Assembly (NCBI GenBank): GCA_022560025.1
Contig: JAFISE010000068.1
Coordinates: 1-64,000 of the forward strand
Origin: Stagonosporopsis chrysanthemi
Taxonomy: Eukaryota > Ascomycota > Dothideomycetes > Pleosporales > Didymellaceae
Direction of reading: 5' to 3'
Length of the DNA: 64,000 nt
Under the pieces are notes generated by a model. It was not told the DNA's origin. It saw nothing but the letters and a program-made list of their open reading frames with translations, and made no database searches. This document shows positions 1-9,034 of this stretch, piece after piece. Position numbers and translations under genes: made by a program. The first letter of the stretch is position 1. Every line of letters begins with the position of its first letter.

Positions 1-52
1 GTCTATCACTTTACTTAACGATGGAGGGGGTGGTGGGCGGACAGACCAGCTG

Positions 53-84
53 CCCCCCCCCCCCCCCCCCCCCCCCCCCACACA

Positions 85-113
<29 letters not shown>
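53..113. repeat. poly-C tract (about 60 bp, interrupted by ACACA)
   Basis: Nearly pure C on the + strand, broken only by a few A bases around 80-84. On the minus strand this is poly-G starting two bases after the stop codon of the DUF6640-like gene, so it would lie in that gene's 3' UTR. A similar poly-G tract occurs at 30409-30530, also just after a stop codon in the sense direction. Real low-complexity DNA and a sequencing or assembly artefact are both possible. Confidence 0.9.
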
Positions 114-114
<1 letters not shown>

Positions 115-115
<1 letters not shown>

Positions 116-724
116 TACCTCTCCTTCACCTCCGCCACCACCAGCCCATCCACCCTCCGCCTCTCAACCCACCACCCAACTCCCACCACTGCCAGCGCCG
201 GCGGGAACGCGTACAACTGCGGCCTCCCCCCGCCAAACTGCGGATCCGCCCACAACGCCCCCGGATACAGAATCCCGCTCAAACTCGACGCGTAGATCAA
301 AATCTGCAGACCCAACACCCACGTCAGATGGGCCTTGTACAGCGCCGCCGACTGCGTGGCCGGCAGCTGCACGTAGAGCACGCAGTGAGTGAGGACTCCG
401 ACGAATAGGCCCATGCTTATGGTTTGCCCGTTGTGGTAGCGCGCGCGGCCGGGCCAGCTGGGGTTGAAGATGTGGGTTTCGCTGGGTGGGGGTGAGTGAG
501 TGGGTGAGTGAGTGGTCTGGCTTTGTCTGTAGCTCATCAAAGAACGATGGAAGGAGTTGGGGAAGGGGGACGTACTTCCAGTCTGCGAGGTATGGGCCGA
601 TCGTGGTGAGGAGGTTGACTGCAGAGATGAGGGACTTGCCGAGGGTGAATGTTGGAGGCATGTTGCGATGTTTTTGTTTCGCTGGGGAATCGTAGACGGG
701 ATTGTTGGTGATGGGACTTGTCAA
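115..724 (-). CDS. DUF6640-like multi-pass membrane protein
   Basis: Two exons: 724-576 and 481-115, joined by a 94-nt intron (482-575, GTACGT...CCCAG). The join restores the family-typical run LADWNETHIFNPSWP followed by HNGQT, which I recall from a fungal family of about 150-170 aa annotated as DUF6640; family assignment is from memory. The protein is about 171 aa with several hydrophobic segments (near SAVNLLTTIGPYLADW, GLFVGVLTHCVLYVQL and LTWVLGLQILIYASSL), so it is probably an integral membrane protein of unknown function. The start at 724 was chosen as the first ATG; an internal ATG at 661 is possible. Poly-G follows the stop codon directly. Confidence 0.7.
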
Positions 725-989
725 GTTTTATATATGCGCTGTGATGTGTGCGATATGACCCTAGAACTCGTCGCACAACTCGGCTTTTCGCGATTGACTT
801 TGTTCCATGTCGGACTTCTTGGGGCCGAGATGACGAGTTCATTTGCAATCCGCAATGTCGACGCTAATTCATCCTGCCCTCTACCTACCTCCTGAGCCGG
901 CTGCGTGTCCACCTGCGGGTCCGCAATAGTCTCCTTCTCCACGTGTGCTGGCAGCCAGTCTTGCAGAGTGCAGGTTCGAGGAGATCGGT

Positions 990-1163
990 TTACATGTCCT
1001 TGGCGCGGAAGTGGAACGGGCTTGCTGCATGGATAGTGCCTTCGACGTCCGGGTGTTGTGTAATGGCATTGTCGAATGCGCCAGGTGCTGCTATGTCGCC
1101 GACTATCACATAGGTGCTTTTGCTGCTGGCTCCCACCTTCGTAGCTCTGAGGGCTTCCAAAGC
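990..1163 (-). pseudogene. NAD-dependent epimerase/ketoreductase remnant
   Basis: About 57 codons in one frame resemble the N-terminal Rossmann part of fungal dihydroflavonol-4-reductase/ketoreductase-like SDRs: a VIVGDIAAPGAFDNAI stretch and the segment VEGTIHAASPFHF, which normally sits just after the cofactor-binding loop. The glycine-rich nucleotide motif upstream and the catalytic YxxxK region downstream are missing and no continuation was found in any frame, so this is a fragment and not a gene. It abuts an unrelated relic on the other strand at about 1165-1175. Confidence 0.6.
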
Positions 1164-1174
1164 AGCACTGGCCA

Positions 1175-1489
1175 CGCCAGCTCCAATATGCCTACCAGCT
1201 GCAAGGCTGCAAAGACCTCGCAGCCGGGACAACCGTGAACTAAAAGCTATACGGCCAGGGCAAGACCTGTGACCCCACACACTCCATCGTTAACGCTGAC
1301 AGTATCGCTTTTGTCGCGGCTTGCGAGTACTTTTCTGGTATGTGCGGGAAGACGATCACGACGAGCTCAGATGGCCCTATGGCAAACGATGGGACCCCGG
1401 ACGATCAGGATATTATCCATGTAGTGTACGTGGTGCCGGTCCCAGTCTTGAAGAGGGATGTTCCTGCCGCGGAGGCTATCGCTATATAG
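1175..1489 (+). pseudogene. M35-like (deuterolysin) metallopeptidase C-terminal remnant
   Basis: One reading frame runs from 1175 to a stop at 1487-1489 with one in-frame TAA at 1241-1243. It contains a YAYQLQGC-like stretch, then NADSIAFVAACEYFSG, which resembles the YAYG...NADSYALFA region downstream of the zinc site in fungal deuterolysins. The HExxH helix expected upstream is absent because the ketoreductase relic occupies that place. The assignment is from motif memory only; an Asp f 2-like zincin would be an alternative. Non-functional in any case. Confidence 0.4.
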
Positions 1490-1903
1490 AGCGTAGAGGG
1501 TCTTTGTAGCTTATGCTTGTGTACTTTGGGGTGTGATGCAGATTGCTGCTAGATTTTGCAAAGCAAGGGGAATTTGGTGTCGCATTTAGCCAATACCGCA
1601 TCGTGTAGTAGATGCAGACTACCTACTGTAGTATAATCTTCTCTCTACCTTCTACCTTTATTCCTTGAGTAATTACTTTAAAAAGTACGAAAGAATTAGT
1701 AAGCAGTATTAAGTATTTTAAGGCATCTAAGCTTAACCTACTGCTAATGTTTAGGAAGCAAGCTGAACTTAGATTCACTCAAGATACAAGACCTATGGTA
1801 GCTATATTGAACTGAGTGATTTACGCGACAATTTCGAACTAGAATGGAGTTGAGTTTGTGAAGTCCGATTTGAATGTAAAGTAAAGTGAGGTAGAAGCGT
1901 GTA
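1490..1903. other. non-coding stretch, AT-rich
   Basis: No supported gene. AT-rich leader region before the F-box-like gene; 1620-1780 is rich in TA and CTA steps, as in decayed repeat DNA. Confidence 0.6.
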
Positions 1904-3325
1904 GTGGGTGGGGCCATGGAGTTTGGGGACCACTTTTTCTGTTTGGGGTCTCGGGGCGGGTGTTGTTGGGCTGAGCCTTACTTGGCACAACATTACATGG
2001 GGATTCGTGTTCTCGCCGTCTGTAACATCTCATACTTTCCATTGGAATTGACAATGAGCTTCAATAATTGCGTGATCAAGGAGGGGTGTTGGCGCAACTC
2101 GCTCGACTCTACCTTTTACATGGAATATCAAGGACAACAGTTCAAATACTTCCACCAGCATAATCACCAAAAGCCATCGATAGGGTCAAAAGGATCGTTC
2201 CATCAATATGCTAAATTGCCAGCAGAGCTGCAGCTGCGCATTATGCAGCATTGCGATGCGCCTACGCTCTTCCAACTAATGCGTACAACCCACGGCGTAC
2301 GCATTGAAGCTACAAAGCTCTTTTTCTCAGATCCAGCAATTTGGTACCGTCTTGAGGCGGATTTCCTGCTTCAACGTCCCTTAGCTGGTGAGTCATTGTA
2401 CGAACCTTGCTTCCTGGCTAGTGTCAAGCAGCTTGAAATTCATTCTCCACTCTTAAACTCCAAAGTTTGGAAGCCTGATCTAGAGGGGAAGATGTTTCAG
2501 TGTTCTGAGGAACGCTCTGAATATGTTAATAAGCACATCGAAGCAAACACCCGGGCTTTCTGGTGCACAACACAACGGTTTTGTCCACAAGCTAGACACA
2601 TCATGTTCACAAGAGACGGAAGGTCATTTCCTGACAAGAACGTGATGATCGACTGCTTTCAAAGGATGGCTCAGTTGTGTCCGCAGGGTCTTGATGTCTT
2701 CTTCTATACTACTGAGCCAGCAAAAGAAAATATTTGTCGCCGAAGGAAGAGGATATTGTGGCAATTGACAGGAATAACGCCAGAACCTAAAAAGCACTCA
2801 AATACTCCTATACTGTTCGTTGTCCCGCCACTGAAGCCCCATCGCGGTCGCGTAGGGGAATTCATTAAAGCACGAACAGACTGGGACAAGTATTGTGGGC
2901 AGCGCTTTGCAGCTGAGTTCTATCGAGCGGCGGCTGTAGAGCAGCACTCTTTCCAAGGGCGTCATCATCCTTTCGGCTGCTCAGTTGCTGATTGTGATGC
3001 ATGGTTTGATCAGCCTGAGCAATACACCACGCACTTGCTCGCGACCCGCCATGGCATGGGCGAAACACCGCCTGGACAAGCTGGAGCCTTAGTCATCGCC
3101 AACGCCAAGCTTGGATTGATATTGGAGCAAAAGCTCAAAGAATCGCAGGATATATTCTGGGATTGGTGGGGAGAGGCAGGCGTTCCCAGCGAGCAACGGA
3201 CCATGGCCGAGATGGAGGTGATGCATCAGTTGGAGCACGATACGCTCTATGCACAGGATAATCCGGTCTCGGAACACGTGTTGTTACAACGGATATACGA
3301 GATCGAGATCTGTTACGCGTTGTAG
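1904..3325 (+). CDS. F-box-like protein with a C2H2-like finger
   Basis: Uninterrupted single-exon frame of up to 473 aa. Residues near 100-160 read YAKLPAELQLRIMQHCDAPT, followed by a leucine-rich region with LFQLMRTTHGVR, the layout of a fungal F-box (LPxELxxxIhxxh). F-box proteins usually recruit substrates to SCF ubiquitin ligases. Towards the C-terminus a C-x4-C ... H-x5-H pattern (CSVADC, then HLLATRH) suggests a zinc-finger-like element. The long N-terminal extension is odd; starts at 2054 (MSFNN) or 2120 (MEYQG) in the same frame would remove 50-72 residues and may be the true start. The gene is intact although both flanks hold relics. Substrate and role are unknown. Confidence 0.65.
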   Translation: MGGAMEFGDHFFCLGSRGGCCWAEPYLAQHYMGIRVLAVCNISYFPLELTMSFNNCVIKEGCWRNSLDSTFYMEYQGQQFKYFHQHNHQKPSIGSKGSFHQYAKLPAELQLRIMQHCDAPTLFQLMRTTHGVRIEATKLFFSDPAIWYRLEADFLLQRPLAGESLYEPCFLASVKQLEIHSPLLNSKVWKPDLEGKMFQCSEERSEYVNKHIEANTRAFWCTTQRFCPQARHIMFTRDGRSFPDKNVMIDCFQRMAQLCPQGLDVFFYTTEPAKENICRRRKRILWQLTGITPEPKKHSNTPILFVVPPLKPHRGRVGEFIKARTDWDKYCGQRFAAEFYRAAAVEQHSFQGRHHPFGCSVADCDAWFDQPEQYTTHLLATRHGMGETPPGQAGALVIANAKLGLILEQKLKESQDIFWDWWGEAGVPSEQRTMAEMEVMHQLEHDTLYAQDNPVSEHVLLQRIYEIEICYAL

Positions 3326-3479
3326 ACGGCATAACAAAGGGGCTTGTTATGCCATCTACATTGATGCTGGTTCACTATAGGCGCCGGTTGCCAAACCAAA
3401 ACTCATTCTCATAGCTGATCAAAAGTTTTCCTACAGCCCAGAGCAGATAGATAGCAATAGGCGACCTCGGACAACGTTG

Positions 3480-3880
3480 CACGAATGCTTGATGCCGTCA
3501 AGCAGGGACTCAAGACTGAAATTAAGAGCACCGCCAATACCGTCCATGCAATTGCCACAAATGTATAATTGAATACGGACAAACAAGTGCTACTAAGCGA
3601 CTTCAATCTACATCACCCCCTATAGGGAGGAGTAAACAGAGAGGTCGCTAATCTTAAGTCAGAAGACTTGATAGACATCATAGGAGACTTTGGGCTCCAC
3701 AACACGCTTCTGCCAGGGACAACCACGTAAAAAGAAGGCCGATTACAGTCTCCAATCAATCTGTGCCTCGTAACACCAGAGCTAATTAAGCAAGTTACTA
3801 AGAGCAAAGTAAATAGAAGCCTAGATCATGATTAGCTGACTATTGCTTACAACCAACCAGAAGTACACTATAGCCTAGCT
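3480..3880 (+). mobile_element. Tad-type LINE relic (gag end fused to endonuclease domain)
   Basis: One frame, broken by stops, contains the motif LLSDFNLHHPL then DLIDIIGDFGLHNTLLPGTT, INLCLVTPEL and NRSLDHD, matching the endonuclease/exonuclease/phosphatase domain of fungal non-LTR elements (GDFNLHHPLWGG ... DLCLVTPEL ... SDH). The expected Trp after HHPL is a TAG stop at 3623-3625 (TGG to TAG fits RIP on the opposite strand). Upstream, in the same frame, DAVKQGLKTEI resembles the gag-like N-terminal part of such elements, implying an internal deletion that joins gag to endonuclease. Reverse transcriptase was not found. Confidence 0.65.
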
Positions 3881-3997
3881 GCGAACTGTAAGCTTAAGAA
3901 GTCTCTCGGACCAGGCAGTCTAGACAAGCAAGAAGACACTCTGTACAGCAGAGAGCAAATACTCGAGACTTGAGCAGGTCATGTCGGATTGTGCGCT

Positions 3998-4273
3998 AGA
4001 TTTTCTCAGCTATATGTCTTGCAGATATTGGAACAATAATGCGGATAGAGATGGAGATAGATTATTTACAGGGAAGGTTGTATGGCAGCGCCCAGATGTG
4101 TGAAACAGCCTTTATGTGCCTCACGATATTAAACATTTGTTTTCCATCAATGTTACATACGACCATAGGACGTTGAATGCAAGGCTTCCCGTTCGCTCAG
4201 CCCTATTTAAGCAACGTACCGGCGGATTAGTAGTTAGGTGGGTGACCACTAGCGAATACCCGCTGTTGTATGT
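3998..4273 (+). repeat. 276-bp duplicated unit, copy 1 (5S-like gene plus its 5' flank)
   Basis: Aligns without gaps at a constant offset of 10795 to 14793-15068, with only about two mismatches (4014 A/T and 4060 A/G region). Similarity starts abruptly at AGATTTTCTCAGC and fades after the 5S-like part. The left 157 bp are not part of any 5S gene, so more than the 5S itself was copied. Confidence 0.9.
4155..4273 (+). rRNA. 5S rRNA-like gene, copy 1
   Basis: 119 nt beginning ACATACGACCATAGGA and ending CGCTGTTGTATGT. The ends pair (ACATAC with GTATGT); the internal ACGTTG pairs with CAACGT, and CGGCGG pairs with CCGCTG with one G.T, giving the three-arm 5S fold. The conserved internal promoter region reads TTAGTAGTTAGGTGGGTGAC. 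Compared with the 5S consensus I recall for Aspergillus, several C to T and G to A changes occur, but the stems differ in a paired (compensated) way. Downstream T-rich DNA (TATTTTGTTTTT) is a weaker Pol III terminator than that of copy 2. A real dispersed 5S gene, a 5S pseudogene, or part of a 5S-derived mobile unit all remain possible. Confidence 0.7.
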
Positions 4274-5138
4274 ATTTTGTTTTTGGCTCTTCTTCTAGCC
4301 GTTTCGCAGGGCGAAGAGAGTATACTGCAGGTAGTGTGAGAACGTAAGACCTTCAGAGGTGGGTGGTTATAAGACACTTTTTTTCCAGCTCAGCTGCATG
4401 TTACAGGATAGAGGTTGTTAATAAGCTAACTGATAACTGCGCCTAGCTTCGTCGCTTCTATGCTAGCCCGCTGCAACAGGTAGGATTGGCATAGATAGGT
4501 TTCTGTCACGGCTGAGGGCATCTCCTGCCTCACATGCAGTTTCACCACACCTCTGGTGAGACGAGGCTGCCTCTCCTGCACTAGCGCTGTTTACAGCTAC
4601 CCATGTATACATACTGTTCGTAGCTTCGCACAATACAACCTCAGTTCAATCCTCAAATCTTCCTGTACTGCTTGCACTCACTGCGACAGTTTCAGATGTG
4701 CAATGTGCACCTTAGAGGGGAACAGCTGCGTGCAGCAGCTCTTACACAAAGGCTTGACCACCGCCAGATCATTCCTTGCCTGGCCTCAGTAGTTTTACAA
4801 TCTTCTAAGATTAGAAGCAACGTTGATTATACAGCATTTGCAAGTCATATAGTAGTAGTGCCGTCTAAGCGTTGAAGAGCCTCTGATGTGTACTGAAAGT
4901 CGTGTCTAGCTGCAGTCAGAGCAGGAACTTGCGTTGCAGTTACTGTTCGTGCGTGTACTGATTAGAATCATATAGTTTACGCACCTGTGCATGTCTCTCA
5001 GGCCTTTGTAAGCTTTTCTCGTTGAAGATAAAATGCGGTTTTGTGCGTCTCTAACAATTGAGGGCGAGGGTAGGGAATAAGTGTCGAGGTGGGGATCGCC
5101 GCCCCTGCAGTAAGAAGTTGTAGGGATCCAAGCCGCCC
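4274..5138. other. no recognisable gene
   Basis: Short frames only, none resembling a known family. The stretch 4500-4600 is C/T-rich with partial inverted motifs (CACCTCTGGTGAG). Probably decayed repeat DNA. Confidence 0.5.
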
Positions 5139-5384
5139 AACCCAGGCCAGGTACACCAGCGACTTCTACCCAGGCTGTCCCCCAGGGCTTCCGCTCCCGC
5201 TACCCGCCGCCGCCCGCTCTGCCTGCTGCAGCGTCGCCTCCTGCGCTCTTTGCGTCCTCTCCCGCACCGCCAAGTCCGCCGCCGCCGCCGACTACTCGCG
5301 ATTCGCGAGTCGACATCCATACCGCGCATGGAGATGGGGCGTCGCCGTCGCCTAAGAACAGGTCGCGCTTCCCAAGCTGCGCAG
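5139..5384 (+). repeat. diverged GC-rich repeat, copy 1
   Basis: Shares ordered blocks with 6445-6702: AACCCAGGCCAGGTACAC at the left, GCAGCGTCG, GCGTCCTC, CGCCAAGTCC, CGACATCCATACCGCG, GGGCGTCGCC, AGGTCGCGC and AGCTGCGCA at the right. After each copy comes a TTTACGTAACAT- or TTCACGTAACAT-like motif (about 5410 and 7070), reminiscent of LTR ends. GC content is much higher than in the flanks. Probably a decayed mobile element of unknown type. Confidence 0.7.
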
Positions 5385-5649
5385 GCTCATATAATAGTCA
5401 CATGACATATTTACGTAACATCCCCCAAAATAGCTAAGGAAACTCAAGAAGTTTATCGTGACCTCAGAAATAGATCTCAATGTCTCCTAAGAACGTCTGA
5501 TCAAAGACGTCCATAAGTATGACGGGTGAAAACTTGAGCCAGCTAGTCTATTCATTTCTCTGACCACTACATCCCTTTGCTGAAAGGACTATTAGTTTTT
5601 CTATAGTTATGTAGGATGCGCTTAACAGTATTACAAAAGCGTTTTTGGC

Positions 5650-6214
5650 CTAGAAAACTAAACGAGAGGGATGCACTCCTGCTGGTGGCGAGGGTCCAAC
5701 TAGTTCAGGAGCAGCTTTGATGCTCTGCAGCGCCTCGTTGTCAATAACAAGACACCAGCTATACTTCAGACCAGACATTTCAGAATCATGTAGCTCCTGC
5801 TGTTGGCGGAAATAGGTACAGACTTCAGCGAGCGATGCACCAGGAAGGTAAGCCGCAGGCTCTAGGCACAATGCGTTGATAAGCTGTTGGTTGTACGGCA
5901 CTAGATGGCAGTAACGCAGGCTGTCTGCAGCGTATGCGTACAGTCTTTCCAGCACTGTCTGGAAGCTGGCATTGTCTGTCACTATCGTCAGCAGTTGCAA
6001 TGCCTGGGCACCTTTCCCAGATTTGAATTGTTGATAACGCACCTGCTGCTTCTTGTGCTTCTTGACTGTCTGCTTGTTCGTCTACCTGTCCATCCGCGTC
6101 TCTCTGAATCTGCGGGCAAGAGTAGGTGCCATAAACGCAAAAACCCCACGTTGGGTCAGCCGAGTTTTTGAATTTGTTAAGGAATTGCACGCACACGCGC
6201 TCATCGTAGCTCAA
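5650..6214 (-). pseudogene. degenerate fungal repeat-family protein, frame broken
   Basis: Two overlapping minus frames make up one protein-like sequence. The N-terminal part (from 6214) reads YDERVCVQFLNKFKNSADPTWGF and the C-terminal part (ending 5650) reads LAEVCTYFRQQ and KYSWCLVIDNEALQSI. I recall uncharacterised dispersed Dothideomycete proteins with this arrangement (WGFxxYGTY near the N-terminus, a charged middle, and a C-terminal VIDxExLxS). The frame changes between about 6040 and 6100 with no good intron, so a frameshift is likely. Function unknown. Confidence 0.45.
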
Positions 6215-6444
6215 CTGTCCTATATCGACTTACTGTTTGTTGCTCTTCAGAAATAAATGATTGTACGGTACGGTGTGCGTGCTAGACTTATAATCACATA
6301 GTCTGCCCCACGTTCTTCCTCTGTACTTAATGTGCATACATCTCGCAAGAACAAGATTGTCCTTTTTCATGTTTTTCATGTTATTGTTTAGTTGCAAGCT
6401 AATACTATAGATATAGGTTGTTTTCAAAATACTGTGCTACTCCT

Positions 6445-6702
6445 AACCCAGGCCAGGTACACACGCGACTGTCTACCTCCCTCCAACCCGTCTACCACAG
6501 CTTCTGCGCCCGCCGCCTACCGCAGCGTCGTCCTATGCGCCCTTCGCGTCCTCCCGCCCCGCCAAGTCCTCCGTGTCGAAGCCGCCCGTGACCCGCCATC
6601 GCCGCCAACTGCTTGCGATCCGCCACCGCGACATCCATACCGCGCTAGACATAGGGCGTCGCCATGACCAACAAATAGGTCGCGCATCCCTAGCTGCGCA
6701 TA
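6445..6702 (+). repeat. diverged GC-rich repeat, copy 2
   Basis: Counterpart of 5139-5384; same order of conserved blocks, many substitutions and small indels. Downstream (6703-7050) it continues into sequence not present after copy 1, then meets the CACGTAACAT motif that both copies have. Confidence 0.7.
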
Positions 6703-7099
6703 CGTGTTAGATTCCGCACGCAACGCGATGCCTCTGTTCCATGATTTGAGGTCGATGCCTATCACATCCTGTATCTCAGCTGTTTGTCGCCTTGCGCGCA
6801 TGTGTCATGACCTTGGTGCAATGGTTCAGGTACGCAGTTGCCAAGTGCCTCTTCTTGTAGTATTCGCACCCCCCGTCTTCCTTTCACTCGAGCGCGTCAA
6901 GCTAAGAGGATGAAGAGGGAGGTAGCAAGCACGCAGTCATACAGGCGATGCTACCAATATTTGTGTAAGGCAAGGAAGCCGAGATAAGGCAATAGGTTAA
7001 TTGAGTAAGTAACTAGTAACCAAAGAGAGACAATCTATAGAGTGCTCCTGTTATAATCACGTAACGCATTCACGTAACATTCCTCAAGTAGCGAGGGCA

Positions 7100-7480
7100 C
7101 CGCAACGAGGCGCAATGCGGGGGACAATCTTCCAGAAGTTGTTGCTAAGGCTGTTGAGCGCGTCCTTTTCCTATCTGTGAGCCTCAAGTTTGATGTAATT
7201 GGCACGCTCCTAGAGGTATTCAGCCTCGTTGAAGTCCTTAGATGCCAAGTCTCTAATTACAGCCACCTCCTCCTAGAGATAGAGAAATTTAAATTCCTGC
7301 CACTGCTTGATCTGCTTGCAGCAAAGGTCCATCTAGCGCTTCCTATAGTTGATGTCGAGCAGGGGCAAGAGGATTTAGAGGCTTGTTCACGGGCAGTAGT
7401 CAACATCTTTCGTGCTGTTGCCGAACGCGTAACATGTGTATCCTTCCGATGCTGCTGCTGCATTGTAGCTTCAAGGAGTG
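7100..7480 (-). pseudogene. unidentified coding relic with CAG-to-TAG stops
   Basis: One minus-strand frame stays protein-like for about 125 codons: YAFGNSTKDVDYCP, then KQIKQWQEFKFLYL, EEVAVIRDLASKDFNEAEYL, ERANYIKLEAH and LNSLSNNFWKIVPRIAPR. It is cut by TAG at 7333-7335, 7273-7275, 7210-7212 and 7171-7173, plus a TAA and a TGA further upstream. Each TAG sits where Gln (CAG) would fit an amphipathic, charged helix. The charged helical composition suggests a transposon- or DNA-binding-type protein, but I do not recognise the family. Confidence 0.45.
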
Positions 7481-7599
7481 CAAGGCAAGGAGTAAGTCGA
7501 TCAATCACTTCAAACGTGCAAAACCCTCTGCTAAATAACGAACACCTCTCAAGCAAAAGATCACTGCAAGGATTAGCCCTGGTTTGAGTTTTTGAGGCC

Positions 7600-9034
7600 T
7601 CCACAATTCAATATCTATCAACTTATAATAGCATCTGTCTGTGTCAAAGACCCTTAATTATATAACCTCTTCCTATCAACATGCCCAGGGTCAAGGTCGC
7701 GTGGCGTTGTACTGGCCAGTCTTTGTCGCTGATATGACTACGTGCGCTTCTTGGCTAGAAAAGCTCAAGTGGGGAGTCGCCCCTGATGCCGGCTCGGATG
7801 CTGGCAACAATGAGCCTGCAACGGACAACGCGGCTGGTGAACAGGAGGCAGTTGTCGAGGGCACTGCAGTTTGAGACCCTATAGCCCCCTAGTAGTGCTG
7901 ATAGCAACAATCTTGCTCTATAACAAGACGTTGTCTGCTGCTGGATAGGGATCATTGCACTTGTTACAAGGGACACATGTAGTAAACATAGCTCTAGAGA
8001 GAGTGTATGTGGTTGATAGTACACGAGTGCACATAGTCAAATTGCAGCAATGTAGTCAAATTACCTGATAGATCGGATACATGTGTTTTGATACTCCAGC
8101 GCTGTGAGCTCTTACATACAAGCCAAATTGTGATGCTAGAACAATGACATGTCCCGATACGAAACGAGTTGGACAGCAAGGGTGCTGCTGGCGCAGACAC
8201 TGTGTGGCTGAAATTGAATGATTAAGGCCCTCAGTCTTGCAGGCCTATGCAAACAACAGAGGCGGCGAATGCGTTATTCTTATCGAGGGTGCTATGCACA
8301 ACGCGCAAAGACTGACGCTACTGTTGACATTGGAAATGAGAGTCATGAGTCACACGATCCCGGTATGTGACGTGGACGCGAGGGGAGCTCCCGTGGCAGC
8401 AAGTGCATGCAGGCTTCTCGGTCTAGCCCGAGGTCTCGGACAGGTGGGAAGCGTCGAAACATTGGGTTTCTGGCTGTCTTGAATCGCCATGGCTGGCTTC
8501 GCTGCCTGTGGTTGCCGCGGGAAAGCCTGTGCGCTGCGTCTGAGCGACTGTGGCAAGCTTTGGGGATGTGCTGGGGTTGCGCTCCCTGCTTGATGACGAA
8601 AGGGCAGCGGCGAGGATAACATGAGGGATCAGGGCGAGGGCGAGGGTCCTACCGACGTGAATCCTCGCGCGAGAGCCGATTCTTTGCTGCTGAATCCTCC
8701 AGACCATCCCACCACAGTCGAGTCCAACTCCGCCGGCCGTCGACCCCAATGCCGACCCCGCCATTTCACATGCCATGCATGTACACGGAGAAAGTGCGAG
8801 ATAGTCAGGTCAAAAGGAAGGGGCAGAGAAGATGACTGCTAGCAGTAAGACGGTCGACGGTGACTAGAGCTGATACATACATGGAAAAACCGTGTAGGCT
8901 GGCGAAAAGGTTGATGTAGGTTGAGGCTGGGTTATCGAAACCTCGAGGTATCAGCAGTCAAATCATAATTAACACTATGATTACGACAATAATTACAACC
9001 AAACCAATAAGAACTAGTCCATTAAAATCATTTC
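7600..9034. other. no supported gene
   Basis: Several short frames without family resemblance. At 8763-8800 a short frame contains CHACTRRKC, which looks like the first half of a Zn2Cys6 cluster, but the second half was not found in any frame. Confidence 0.5.

Noticed and set aside
8621..8842. Frame with CHACTRRKC, a half Zn2Cys6-like motif
   Set aside because: The second Cys triplet is missing in all frames; too short to support a regulator.
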